Assembly (NCBI GenBank): GCA_937969505.1
Contig: CALBWA010000002.1
Coordinates: forward strand, 1-64,000
DNA length: 64,000 nt
DNA from: an uncultured Erythrobacter sp.
Lineage (GTDB): Bacteria; Pseudomonadota; Alphaproteobacteria; Sphingomonadales; Sphingomonadaceae
Reading direction: 5' to 3'
Shown: positions 18,993 through 26,530 of the stretch, piece after piece
Layout of the letters: each line of letters starts with the position of its first letter
Numbering within the stretch: position 1 is the first letter of the stretch
Notes under the pieces: generated by a model
Seen by the model: only the letters and a program-made list of their open reading frames with translations
What the model was told of the DNA's origin: nothing
Database searches by the model: none
Made by a program: the position numbers and the translations under genes

Positions 18993-19601
18993 CTACCCCC
19001 GGCGCTTAAACCACGGCTCGTCGGAGCGATTGATCAGCAATTCGCCGGTATACGGCAGGCACAGATCATAGGCCTGATGCGGAGTGCCGCCCAGCCATTC
19101 AGCCCACTGATCGCGTCGCAGGATGACCGGCATCCGATTGTGTACAGGCGCCACCTGCTGATTGGCCGTGGTCATGATCATGGAGCATGCCTGCCCCCAT
19201 TCGTCGCTGTTCCGCCAAATCCCAACCATGGCCAGCAGATTGTCGTCCGGATCGGCAAACCAGGTTCGGGTCATTGCGCCCTTCGCCCCTTCTGCCTCAG
19301 CAAAGCTGCTGACCGGCAACAGGCAGCGCCTTTCTTCAAAGGATGCGCGCCAGAAGTAGCTTTTCAGCTTGTCCGTGCGGGTGTTGTTGACCGGCTTGGG
19401 CTTGAGTGGCTGCCCCTTGGCACCCTTGCGCTGGAGCGGGAAGCCCCAGTTCATTGATTGCAGCTTACCCTGAGCAATTACGGCCGTGGGGTAACCGGGA
19501 TAGACTTCACCGGCCATATTGGCAGAAAATCCGGCGACTTCGGCATCGAAGAAATCCCCGATTTCAGCGGGCGAGGCTTTCAGCTTATAAAGGTTGCACA
19601 T
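18993..19601 (-). CDS. SRAP domain protein (YedK/HMCES type)
   Basis: A 202-aa SOS-response-associated peptidase family protein. Family members shield abasic sites in single-stranded DNA by forming a covalent crosslink through the N-terminal cysteine. Cys2 is present after the initiator Met (MCNLYKL), as are the conserved Asn and Arg in NNTRTDKL, the Glu in SFAEAEG and the His in VHNRMPVIL. Length matches the family. It lies just downstream of pspF on the same strand with a 12-bp gap. No LexA box was noticed here. Confidence 0.93.
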   Translation of the reverse strand: MCNLYKLKASPAEIGDFFDAEVAGFSANMAGEVYPGYPTAVIAQGKLQSMNWGFPLQRKGAKGQPLKPKPVNNTRTDKLKSYFWRASFEERRCLLPVSSFAEAEGAKGAMTRTWFADPDDNLLAMVGIWRNSDEWGQACSMIMTTANQQVAPVHNRMPVILRRDQWAEWLGGTPHQAYDLCLPYTGELLINRSDEPWFKRRG

Positions 19602-19613
19602 TGCCGGCGCGCC

Positions 19614-20654
19614 TCAATCATCTTCCTGCATCAGGCCATGCTTCTTGATGCAATGGCGCAGCTGGTCATAACTCAGGCCCAGCGCCTTGGCCGTCTGGCG
19701 CTGGTTCCAGCGATGCTTGCCAAGGGCATGCTCAACGATGGCGCGTTCATGCGCGTCGACGGCACCGCGCAAATCCTCAATCGCTTCGAAATCCTGTGAT
19801 GGCGGGGCCGACAAGGCCGCGGCTGCACCCACACTGCCGGTTGGCGCGTCGCTGGGCCGGTGCGCGGGAGTGAACGGCTTCCAAGGCGAATCAAAGGGAT
19901 CAAACACGGCATGTCCGATCGGTTCATCCCAATTGTCCCAGCGATAAACGGCGCGCTCCACCACATTGCGCAATTCGCGCACATTGCCGGGCCAGTCATG
20001 ATCTTCCAGATTGCGCTGGATATGCGGGGCAAAGCCGGGCCATGCCTCCCAATCCAATTCTGCCGCCATGCGCCGACCGAAATAGTCCGACAGAACGCCA
20101 ACATCCCCGTCGCGCACGCGCAGGGGCGGCAGGGTGATGACTTCAAAACTGAGCCGATCGAGCAAGTCAGCGCGAAATTCGCCGCGTTCTGCCATCAGCG
20201 GCAGATTGTCGTTGGTGGCGGCGACAATCCGCACATCAACCCGCACCGGGCGCGAGGACCCGATCCGGGTCACTTCACCATATTCGACCGCGCGCAGCAG
20301 GCGTTCCTGCGCGGCCATGGACAAATTGCCCAGTTCGTCGAGAAACAACGTACCTTTGTCGGCTTCTTCAAACCTTCCTGCCCGCGCTTTGGTAGCGCCG
20401 GTGAAGGCGCCGGCTTCATGGCCGAACAGTTCTGCCTCGATCAACGTTTCGGGCAAGGCTGCACAGTTCATGATGACCAGCGGCTCGCCCCATCGGGTGG
20501 ACAGGCGATGAAGGCGTTCTGCGATCAGTTCCTTGCCGGTGCCGCGTTCGCCGATCACCAGCACGGGCCGGCTCATCGGGGCAGCACGAGAGGCACGTTC
20601 GACCGCATCGAGAAAGGCCCCGGATTGGCCAATGAATTGATTATCCCGCTCCAT
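19614..20654 (-). CDS. pspF: Phage shock protein operon activator PspF (sigma-54 enhancer-binding protein)
   Basis: PspF is an AAA+ ATPase that remodels sigma-54 RNA polymerase at psp promoters and is held inactive by PspA. The 346-aa protein lacks a receiver domain, as PspF should: the AAA+ domain starts almost at once, with Walker A GERGTGKE, the sigma-54 contact loop GAFTGA and Walker B GTLFLDELG. A Fis-type helix-turn-helix ends the protein (NQRQTAKALGLSYDQLR). I use the ATG at 20654 (MERDNQF); the track's longer start adds a non-homologous stretch. It is divergent from the psp operon across about 175 AT-rich bases. Confidence 0.95.
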   Translation of the reverse strand: MERDNQFIGQSGAFLDAVERASRAAPMSRPVLVIGERGTGKELIAERLHRLSTRWGEPLVIMNCAALPETLIEAELFGHEAGAFTGATKARAGRFEEADKGTLFLDELGNLSMAAQERLLRAVEYGEVTRIGSSRPVRVDVRIVAATNDNLPLMAERGEFRADLLDRLSFEVITLPPLRVRDGDVGVLSDYFGRRMAAELDWEAWPGFAPHIQRNLEDHDWPGNVRELRNVVERAVYRWDNWDEPIGHAVFDPFDSPWKPFTPAHRPSDAPTGSVGAAAALSAPPSQDFEAIEDLRGAVDAHERAIVEHALGKHRWNQRQTAKALGLSYDQLRHCIKKHGLMQEDD

Positions 20655-20755
20655 GACCCAAACTATAGTGAAAATTCCCAATGCTTGGCAACATAAACCA
20701 ACTCGGCATAATCACAAAAATCGCAACAATCTGATTTGTAATTGTTTTTCAGTTT

Positions 20756-20770
20756 TGGCACGCAGATTGC
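20756..20770 (+). promoter_or_regulatory. Sigma-54 (-24/-12) promoter of the psp operon
   Basis: TGGCAC at 20756-20761 and TTGC at 20767-20770 with a five-base spacer match the sigma-54 consensus exactly. Transcription would begin near 20782, about 48 bases before the first ORF. The AT-rich stretch upstream (about 20700-20755) between it and pspF is the expected place for PspF and IHF binding. Confidence 0.88.
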
Positions 20771-20829
20771 TATTACATGAACATACACGACGAAATGTCA
20801 CCAAGTGTTTCGATTGAAAGGATTTGATC

Positions 20830-20982
20830 ATGTTCGACCGCAGCTTTTTCCAGACCAAATTGGGATTGGCAGCGATTGCCAGCACAGCGGCGATGACGCT
20901 GTTCGTGGCGCTCAGCTCGCAAATGCAGTTGGCGCCGCATATGGCAGCCGGCTCGGTCGCCCCGATTGTTGAGATCGCATGA
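20830..20982 (+). CDS. Small membrane protein, first ORF of the psp operon (50 aa)
   Basis: I do not recognise this 50-aa ORF. It begins at an ATG with AAAGGA eight bases upstream, directly after the sigma-54 promoter, and has one hydrophobic segment (about residues 11-29, LGLAAIASTAAMTLFVALS) that could be a membrane helix or an uncleaved signal. The C-terminus is Ala/Pro-rich. Its TGA overlaps the ATG of the extended pspA frame (ATGA), an arrangement that suggests real translation and coupling. It is too short for most gene finders. It may be a Psp-associated peptide or a translational leader for pspA. Confidence 0.65.
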   Translation: MFDRSFFQTKLGLAAIASTAAMTLFVALSSQMQLAPHMAAGSVAPIVEIA

Positions 20983-21905
20983 GCAAGCCCACTGACAATA
21001 CCCCCTTCGGGCCGGAGCGCTCAGTCCCCGAAAACGGTAACCCCGTTGGCGCTGACACCCCCCGCAGCGCCGCTGCTCCGGCCCAACCCCGCATGACGCG
21101 GCTCGACGAAGAAGTTGAGCGCTTGCGTCAAAGCCCCACTCCGACGCAGACTGCGCCATCACCCGCGCAACGCGTCATGAACTTTACTGATGGAGCAGCC
21201 TTTATGGGCATTTTTAGCCGCACCCGCGATATCATCGCTGCCAATTTCAACGACATGCTGGACAAGGCCGATGACCCTTCCAAGATGATCCGCATGATCA
21301 TCCTCGAAATGGAGGAAACGCTGGTGGAAGTGCGCGCGAGCGCTGCCCGGACAATCGCCGATCAGAAGGAAATGCATCGCCATACGGTCAAGCTGGACAA
21401 GCTCCAGGCCGATTGGGGCGAGAAAGCCGAGCTGGCGCTGAGCAAGGATCGCGAAGATCTGGCTCGCGCGGCTCTGGTGGAGCGTAAGAAGGCAGCCGAC
21501 ATGGCCGACCAGCTGAAGCAGGAAATCGCGGTGCTGGACGATGCATTGCGCGCTTACGAGCAGGATATTCAGAAGCTGCAGCATCGCCTCCGCGAAGCGC
21601 GCAGCCGTCAGACGCAGATCGCAGCGCGGCTCGAAAGCGCGGAAAACCGGGTCAAGCTGCGCACTTTGATGAGCACCGAACGCACGGATGAGGCGCTGAC
21701 CCGTTTTGACCAGATGGAACGCCGGGTCGATTACGCTGAGGGCCGTGCTGAGGCGCTGAGCATCGATAACAAGCCCGGCCAGCTGTCGCTGTCGGACGAG
21801 ATCGCCGCGCTCGCCGGAGCGGATGCGATTGATGATGAACTGGAACAGATGAAAAAGGCGCTGGGCAAAGATAGCGCCTCAGACTCAAAAACTCAGGAGG
21901 ACTGA
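20979..21905 (+). CDS. pspA: Phage shock protein A (PspA/IM30 family), with possible 75-residue N-terminal extension
   Basis: PspA binds PspF to silence the operon and, on membrane stress, assembles on the inner membrane to stabilise it. The canonical protein starts at the ATG at 21204 (MGIFSRTRDII, the membrane-binding amphipathic helix), preceded by GGAG nine bases upstream, and then is almost wholly coiled coil for about 230 residues. The open frame continues upstream, however, to an ATG at 20979 that overlaps the small ORF's stop, and this 75-codon extension has coding-like third positions and a Pro/Thr/Ala-rich sequence with a short LDEEVERLRQ segment. Whether 20979 or 21204, or both, is used cannot be settled here. 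Confidence 0.9.
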   Translation: MSKPTDNTPFGPERSVPENGNPVGADTPRSAAAPAQPRMTRLDEEVERLRQSPTPTQTAPSPAQRVMNFTDGAAFMGIFSRTRDIIAANFNDMLDKADDPSKMIRMIILEMEETLVEVRASAARTIADQKEMHRHTVKLDKLQADWGEKAELALSKDREDLARAALVERKKAADMADQLKQEIAVLDDALRAYEQDIQKLQHRLREARSRQTQIAARLESAENRVKLRTLMSTERTDEALTRFDQMERRVDYAEGRAEALSIDNKPGQLSLSDEIAALAGADAIDDELEQMKKALGKDSASDSKTQED

Positions 21906-21909
21906 AACC

Positions 21910-22209
21910 GTGGACTTCGAATTTATCCCTATCGCAATGGTGTTGATCGGGCTTCCATGGCTCATCCTGCATTATGTTACCAAGTGGAAAACCGCTGCCA
22001 CCATCACCACCGATGATGAAGTGTTGCTGGACGAGTTGTATCAGCTCGCCCGCCGTCTCGATGACCGGATGGACACGGTTGAGCGCCTGGTCGCTGCCGA
22101 TAATCCCGATTACGAAGTGAAGCGTATTCGCGCTGATCAGGAAACCGATAATCAGCAATTGCGCGAACTTGACCGATTGATCGCTGACAAGAAGGAAGCC
22201 GCCCGATGA
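21910..22209 (+). CDS. pspB: Envelope stress response membrane protein PspB
   Basis: PspB is a small inner-membrane protein that, with PspC, senses envelope stress and recruits PspA away from PspF. The 99-aa protein has one N-terminal membrane helix (about 5-22) and a cytoplasmic coiled coil with the PspB-type signature LDDRMDTVERLVAADNPDY. The start is a GTG at 21910 with AGGAGG about nine bases upstream, four bases after pspA. Its stop overlaps the pspC start (ATGA). Confidence 0.92.
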   Translation: MDFEFIPIAMVLIGLPWLILHYVTKWKTAATITTDDEVLLDELYQLARRLDDRMDTVERLVAADNPDYEVKRIRADQETDNQQLRELDRLIADKKEAAR

Positions 22210-22583
22210 ATAGCCCACGCACCACGCTTTACCGCGACAAGCACAATGCCAAATTGATGGGCGTATGTTCAGGCATTGCCGATTACACCGGTGTCAATGT
22301 TGGATGGATCAGGTTTGCGGCCATAATCTCGCTCTGGCTGACCGGCGGGATGACCATTCCAGCCTATTTCATCGCAGGCATCCTGCTGAACAAGAAGCCG
22401 CCGCATCTCTACAAGGATGTGGACGAGCAAAAGTACTGGCAGCGCGTTCGCCAGAGCCCGCAACGCTCGGCCCGCGAAATCCGCGCCCAGTTCCGCGATG
22501 TGGACCGCCGCCTGGCCGATGTTGAACATTACTATGTCAGCAGCAACCCGCGCCTTTCAGCCGAAATCGAGCGTCTGCGCTAA
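22206..22583 (+). CDS. pspC: Envelope stress response protein PspC
   Basis: PspC is the membrane partner of PspB in stress sensing. The 125-aa protein begins with the PspC domain: YRDKHNAKLMGVCSGIADYTGV followed by a long hydrophobic stretch (about 33-60) and a basic boundary. The cytoplasmic tail (about 80-125) is Arg/Glu-rich and likely helical (RSAREIRAQFRDVDRRLADVE). It overlaps pspB by four bases; the next gene starts 32 bp downstream with its own AGGGG ribosome site. Confidence 0.95.
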   Translation: MNSPRTTLYRDKHNAKLMGVCSGIADYTGVNVGWIRFAAIISLWLTGGMTIPAYFIAGILLNKKPPHLYKDVDEQKYWQRVRQSPQRSAREIRAQFRDVDRRLADVEHYYVSSNPRLSAEIERLR

Positions 22584-22615
22584 ACTCAAGTTACATACGA
22601 TTAGGGGACAATCTC

Positions 22616-22927
22616 ATGGAAGGCGAAATGGCCCTTCTCATTCCAATCATGGCCTTGTGCATCCCGTTCTTTGCGATCTGGACCAAGCACAAGCAAAAAG
22701 TTGCCGCGATGCAGGTTGAGGCAACAGCAGAAAACACCGCAGAAAAGGCGGCACAATATGCAAGCCACATCCAAAAGTTGGAAGACCGTGTGCAAGTGCT
22801 TGAACGCATAGTGACCGACCGTGGTTATGACGTTGCCACCCAGATCGAAGCGCTGCGTGACACCCGCTCTGTCGACCAAAGCGACAGCGGCACGCCGCTC
22901 AACATCAACAAGCAGGAGCGCGCATAA
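22616..22927 (+). CDS. PspB-like small membrane protein, paralogue 1
   Basis: A 103-aa protein with an N-terminal membrane helix (about 6-22, ending AIWTKHKQK) and a cytoplasmic coiled coil carrying LEDRVQVLERIVTDRGYD, the same signature that marks PspB (compare RIQALESILDAEHPNW in E. coli PspB). It then ends with IEALRDTR and a polar tail. The ATG at 22616 has AGGGG eight bases upstream. First of five tandem paralogues after pspC; the stop overlaps the next start. Function is inferred only: a membrane anchor or adaptor in the Psp response. Confidence 0.82.
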   Translation: MEGEMALLIPIMALCIPFFAIWTKHKQKVAAMQVEATAENTAEKAAQYASHIQKLEDRVQVLERIVTDRGYDVATQIEALRDTRSVDQSDSGTPLNINKQERA

Positions 22928-23286
22928 TGCTTGCCGCAGAATCAGTAGTTCCCCACCTCCCCTGGATCATTGCAGGGGCACTAGCGATCGGCGGCGCAGG
23001 CGTGTTCGGCTGGATCCACACCACCCGGCTCAAGATCAAGCATGGCTATCCCCTGGAAGGCATGTGGGGCCAGTCCCTCAAACCCTCGAGTGATGGCGAA
23101 GCCAAGCAGCGCATCATGCTGCTGACGCAGGAAAATGCAGAGCTGCGCGCTGAAGTAGGCTCGATGAAGGACCGCCTGGCCAATGTCGAACGGATCGTGA
23201 CCGATGGCGGATACGGGCTGGGAAGCGAAATTGATGCCCTGCGTGATCGGGCACTGGAAAATCTCAAGGACAAAGGGAGCGCCTGA
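22927..23286 (+). CDS. PspB-like small membrane protein, paralogue 2
   Basis: A 119-aa protein with a short periplasmic start, a membrane helix at about 13-31 (WIIAGALAIGGAGVFGWI), a linker with a conserved-looking HGYPLEGMWGQ segment, and a coiled coil carrying MKDRLANVERIVTDGGYG then IDALRDRALE. The IVTD...IDALRD block matches paralogue 1 closely. TAATG overlap with the gene before and TGATG overlap with the one after imply coupled translation. The linker (about 35-55) is not seen in its neighbours. Confidence 0.82.
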   Translation: MLAAESVVPHLPWIIAGALAIGGAGVFGWIHTTRLKIKHGYPLEGMWGQSLKPSSDGEAKQRIMLLTQENAELRAEVGSMKDRLANVERIVTDGGYGLGSEIDALRDRALENLKDKGSA

Positions 23287-23579
23287 TGCATCCGCTGACG
23301 ATTATCTTCGGCTTTATTCTGGCGGTGACCATTGTTGCTTTTGGATTTGGCCTAGTCATGCACAAGCGGCAGATCGCTTATAAGGAGCGCAAGAACGCGC
23401 TCGACCGCGAAGCCAAATATGGTGCTTCGCCAGCCTCGGCTGACAAGCATCGCGAGCTGGAAGAGCGCGTCCGCGTGCTGGAACGCATCGCGACCGACAA
23501 CAAGGTTGATCTTGCCATGCAAATCGAAGCTTTGCGTGATGTGCAGGAACTTGATCGGCTGGAGCAGAACGCCCGATGA
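23286..23579 (+). CDS. PspB-like small membrane protein, paralogue 3
   Basis: A 97-aa protein with an N-terminal membrane helix (about 5-25, IIFGFILAVTIVAFGFGLV), a basic stretch KERKNALDREAK, and a coiled coil with LEERVRVLERIATDNKVD followed by IEALRDVQELDRLE. The start is a TGATG overlap with paralogue 2 and the stop overlaps paralogue 4 by four bases. Same signature and layout as its neighbours, so derived from PspB duplication or strong convergence. Confidence 0.82.
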   Translation: MHPLTIIFGFILAVTIVAFGFGLVMHKRQIAYKERKNALDREAKYGASPASADKHRELEERVRVLERIATDNKVDLAMQIEALRDVQELDRLEQNAR

Positions 23580-23845
23580 GCATGTGGACCGCCTTTGTCC
23601 TGATTGCGCTGATCGCAGCCATTTCCGGCGCCTGGGAAAACCGCAGGCGGCGCAGCAAGGAAATCGAGCGCAAGGCCGAGGAATTGCCCAGCAAGCGCGA
23701 GAAGCAGCTTGAGGGCGAAGTGACCGATTTGCGCGAGCGTATTCAGGTGCTCGAACGGATCGCGACCGATGCAAATTCAAGCGAGGCGGTCGAAGCCAAA
23801 CGGATTGCTGCCGAGATCGAAAATTTACGCGAAGCCGAGAAGTAG
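23576..23845 (+). CDS. PspB-like small membrane protein, paralogue 4
   Basis: An 89-aa protein with a membrane helix at about 4-19 (TAFVLIALIAAISGAW), a run of arginines just inside (ENRRRRSKEIERK), and a coiled coil carrying LRERIQVLERIATDANSS and then IAAEIENLREAEK. Starts in an ATGA overlap with paralogue 3. A 51-bp gap with a fresh GGAGG site separates it from paralogue 5. Confidence 0.82.
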   Translation: MSMWTAFVLIALIAAISGAWENRRRRSKEIERKAEELPSKREKQLEGEVTDLRERIQVLERIATDANSSEAVEAKRIAAEIENLREAEK

Positions 23846-23896
23846 AAACAGCAACGGGCCATTTATCGCCTGAGCGTCAAGGAGGACATTACGGAC

Positions 23897-24142
23897 ATGT
23901 TCGAACCGACTTTCATTATTGCAGCGGCCAGTCTGGCAGGCTTGATCATTGTGTCGTTTGCCCTGCTGCGCGCATGGCAGGGATGGCTTTCGCTGAAGCA
24001 GCGCGAGCTCGACAACCGCCCGCACGAAATCGAAGGCGGGGCCGGTATCTCTGGCGGGATGGGCGCAGCCCGGATCGAAATTTCGGATCTGAAGGAACGG
24101 ATCAAGAAACTCGAAGCCATCGCCAGTGGGGTGGATTTGTGA
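23897..24142 (+). CDS. PspB-like small membrane protein, paralogue 5
   Basis: An 81-aa protein with a membrane helix at about 6-25 (FIIAAASLAGLIIVSFALLR) and a shorter coiled coil ending in LKERIKKLEAIASGVDL, a degenerate form of the shared signature that stops just where the others continue with IEALRD. A Gly-rich hinge (GGAGISGGMG) separates the two parts. The ATG has GGAGG eleven bases upstream. Most divergent and last member of the tandem set; sufE follows 24 bases later and looks unrelated. Confidence 0.78.
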   Translation: MFEPTFIIAAASLAGLIIVSFALLRAWQGWLSLKQRELDNRPHEIEGGAGISGGMGAARIEISDLKERIKKLEAIASGVDL

Positions 24143-24166
24143 GCGAAAGCGCTTAAGTGCGCTCGT

Positions 24167-24574
24167 ATGAGATCGCTTGATGACATTGCCGAAGAATATG
24201 ATTTCCTTGAAGGCGACGAACGCTATCGCCTGCTGATCGAACTGGGCCGCGAGCTTGAGCCGATGCCCGACGCCCTGAAAACCGATGCAACCCTGGTGCG
24301 TGGCTGTTCGGCCAGTGTGTGGGTCTATCCGACAGACAGCGACGGTGCGTTGCACTTTCTGGCAGACAGCAATGCTGCGATTACCAAGGGCATTGTTGCG
24401 CTGGTGATTGCAGCGGTTCAGGACAAGTCTGCGCCAGAGGTTGCCCAGATGGACGTTATGGCAGCGCTCGACCCGTTTGATCTGAAAAACCAGCTCAGTT
24501 CGAACCGGACGCAAGGCGTGCCTAATATGATCGCACTGGTGAAGGAACATGCCGCCCGGATAGCGGCCGCCTGA
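24167..24574 (+). CDS. sufE: SufE family sulfur acceptor
   Basis: SufE accepts persulfide sulfur from the cysteine desulfurase SufS and passes it on for Fe-S cluster assembly. The 135-aa protein has the acceptor cysteine in VRGCSASVW at about residue 47, and the characteristic opening DIAEEYDFLEGDERYRLLIELG. Length matches SufE. No suf genes accompany it here, as is usual for the stand-alone alphaproteobacterial copy. Confidence 0.93.
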   Translation: MRSLDDIAEEYDFLEGDERYRLLIELGRELEPMPDALKTDATLVRGCSASVWVYPTDSDGALHFLADSNAAITKGIVALVIAAVQDKSAPEVAQMDVMAALDPFDLKNQLSSNRTQGVPNMIALVKEHAARIAAA

Positions 24575-24575
24575 C

Positions 24576-24923
24576 ATGCGCCCGCTCTATCTGGCAGCGG
24601 GGATCATTTGCGTGGGCTTTGGGGCGGTTGGCGCTGTCCTGCCGATCATGCCCACAGTCCCGTTCCTGTTGCTGGCAGCCTTTTGCTTTGCCCGCAGCAA
24701 TCCCGCCTTTGAAAAACGTATTCTGGACCACCCTGTCTGGGGCCCCCAGGTGCACGACTGGCGCGATCGCCGCGCAATCTCTCGCCGGTCGAAATTGATG
24801 GCTATAGGAGCCATGAGCGTAGGCGCGGTATTTACCTGGTTCACCCTCGGTGAGCCGTGGGTTTATGTCTCGCTTGCCATATTGGCCATCAGCGGGACGT
24901 GGATTGCCACGCGCAATGAGTGA
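24576..24923 (+). CDS. DUF454 (YbaN) family inner-membrane protein
   Basis: A 115-aa protein with three likely membrane segments (about 4-24, 27-42 and 72-110) and the DUF454 pattern VLPIMPTVPFLLLAAFCFARSNP followed by HPVWGPQVHDWRDRRAISRR. E. coli YbaN belongs to this family; its function is not established. It begins one base after the sufE stop, so the two are probably co-transcribed. Confidence 0.9.
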   Translation: MRPLYLAAGIICVGFGAVGAVLPIMPTVPFLLLAAFCFARSNPAFEKRILDHPVWGPQVHDWRDRRAISRRSKLMAIGAMSVGAVFTWFTLGEPWVYVSLAILAISGTWIATRNE

Positions 24924-25011
24924 AACCGCCGGTTCGGAACCGAATACCCTGTCCGCCCGTTATATTACCAAGCGGCATCGACCGCATGACACAAATTAGG
25001 GCACTGAAACT

Positions 25012-25170
25012 ATGGCTATTCTCATTCTGATCGCGACGATCCTTCTTCCCCCGCTTGGCGTGGCGATGAAGCACGGACTTGGCGCGACAACGTTGCTGAA
25101 TCTGGTATTGACGCTGCTGGGCTTCATCCCCGGCCTGATCCACGGATTGTATGTAAACTACGCCCGCTGA
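25012..25170 (+). CDS. YqaE/Pmp3 family small membrane protein
   Basis: A 52-aa protein made of two hydrophobic hairpin-forming helices, with the family patterns ILLPPLGVAMKHG and LLGFIPGLIHGLYVNY. Pmp3/YqaE proteins are small membrane stress proteins found from bacteria to plants; their exact role is unclear. It is shorter than the reading-frame cut-off used for routine calls but has a clear ATG and stop and stands alone, 88 bp after the DUF454 gene. Confidence 0.88.
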   Translation: MAILILIATILLPPLGVAMKHGLGATTLLNLVLTLLGFIPGLIHGLYVNYAR

Positions 25171-25203
25171 TCAATTTCCCGAGACGTACACGCGAGCGCG
25201 GCC

Positions 25204-25704
25204 CTATTGGGTCGCGCTTTCGCGTATCTGGGCGATGCCCGCCTCGCGCTGCTCGCGCAATTGCGCCTTCAATTTGGCTGGATCGCGGGCAAACACAAAA
25301 CCGAAGCTGACCCCGCCTTCCTTGCCGACGGTCGCGTGATGCAGCTTGTGCGCCTGCACCAGCCGTTTGGCATAACCGCGTTTGGGCACCCATTTGAAAT
25401 AGCGTTGATGGACCAGACCATCGTGCACGAAGGTGTAGATCACGCCGTATAGGGTAATGCCGAAAGCGGACCACCACAGGGCATCGGAAACATAATATCC
25501 GATCCAGAACATGGCGAACACGATTGTGCCGAACACGACGGCATAAAGGTCGTTCTTCTCGAACATATTGTCATGCGGTTCATGATGGTCGCGGTGCCAG
25601 GCCCAACCCCACCCGTGCATGATGTATTTATGCGCATACCAGGCAAACAGCTCCATCCCGATGACAGAGGCTAAGACGACGCCTGCAATTTCCCACCAGC
25701 TCAT
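25204..25704 (-). CDS. crtZ: Beta-carotene hydroxylase CrtZ
   Basis: CrtZ adds hydroxyl groups at C3/C3' of beta-ionone rings, making zeaxanthin or, with CrtW, astaxanthin. The 166-aa membrane protein carries the di-iron histidine motifs HKYIMHGWGWAWHRDHHEPH and later HDGLVHQRY and HKLHH. The ATG at 25704 overlaps the crtW stop (ATGA); the longer frame over crtW is a shadow. Together with crtW it suggests a keto- and hydroxy-carotenoid product; the upstream carotenoid genes are not in the window. Confidence 0.94.
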   Translation of the reverse strand: MSWWEIAGVVLASVIGMELFAWYAHKYIMHGWGWAWHRDHHEPHDNMFEKNDLYAVVFGTIVFAMFWIGYYVSDALWWSAFGITLYGVIYTFVHDGLVHQRYFKWVPKRGYAKRLVQAHKLHHATVGKEGGVSFGFVFARDPAKLKAQLREQREAGIAQIRESATQ

Positions 25705-26498
25705 TTGGCAACTCCTGAACGACGCGCTGCCGGTAGTGCCCACCAGGGGACATCGGGACGGCGATGATGCTCCAGATGATAGCCGAAGTGAAAACATGTG
25801 GCGAGGCTGGCCAGCGTGCCGAATTCATCGCTGCGCGCATTATGCTCGTCGCTGAAACCGCGTGACAAACGGTCACCTTCATCTGGCCGCTTTTCGTGGC
25901 GATGGGGGCGATACGTTCCAAAGTAAAACAACTGGAGCGAGCTGGCGATGGCCGGCAGACCGTACAGCATGATCAGCTGCACCATGGAAACACCCACAAT
26001 CAGCCAGTAAACCGTCACCACCGATGACACCCACGCGATTGACTTCCACCCGAAATACCGCCGGAAGAATGTCGCATACCAGCGCAAGAAATGGTCGGGA
26101 TTGTTCTCGTCAAAATCAGGATCCCCAGCGTGGCCGGCCAGCTTGTGATGATCGAAATGAGCATCGCGCATTTTTCGCCAGCCAAAACCTGCATATAGAA
26201 ACAGCAACACAGCACCCACTGCCGAGTTCACCCGCGGGCGGCCCGGCGCCAAGGTCCCGTGCATTGCATCGTGACTGATGATGAACACGCCGACCGAGAG
26301 CCAGCATTGCACCGCAGCCAGAATGATCGCGAAGGGCAGCGTCAACCACGTCAGCTGGAACACCAGCATGGCGTAGAAATGCAGAGCCAGCCACGATCCC
26401 GCAATCAATCCGGCCAATCCCAAACCGACGGCCGTCTGTCGCGCCTTGGCGGGAAGGACGAAGCTGGCGTTCGGGGCTAAGGCGGCAGGCTGTGGCAT
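25701..26498 (-). CDS. crtW: Beta-carotene ketolase CrtW
   Basis: CrtW oxidises C4/C4' of the beta-ionone ring to a keto group. The 265-aa membrane protein has the histidine clusters HDAMHG, HFDHHKLAGH and HLEHHRRPDVPWW that bind the di-iron centre, with four hydrophobic segments between them. The start is the ATG at 26498 (MPQPAAL). It precedes and overlaps crtZ, so the two are co-translated. Confidence 0.94.
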   Translation of the reverse strand: MPQPAALAPNASFVLPAKARQTAVGLGLAGLIAGSWLALHFYAMLVFQLTWLTLPFAIILAAVQCWLSVGVFIISHDAMHGTLAPGRPRVNSAVGAVLLFLYAGFGWRKMRDAHFDHHKLAGHAGDPDFDENNPDHFLRWYATFFRRYFGWKSIAWVSSVVTVYWLIVGVSMVQLIMLYGLPAIASSLQLFYFGTYRPHRHEKRPDEGDRLSRGFSDEHNARSDEFGTLASLATCFHFGYHLEHHRRPDVPWWALPAARRSGVAK

Positions 26499-26530
26499 CG
26501 CTCGGTTCAAAGAAACAAAGGGTAACACCC

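Noticed and set aside
20777..20827. 16-codon ORF just before the 50-aa psp ORF
   Set aside because: Its ATG lies before the transcription start predicted from the sigma-54 promoter (about 20782), so it should not be translated.
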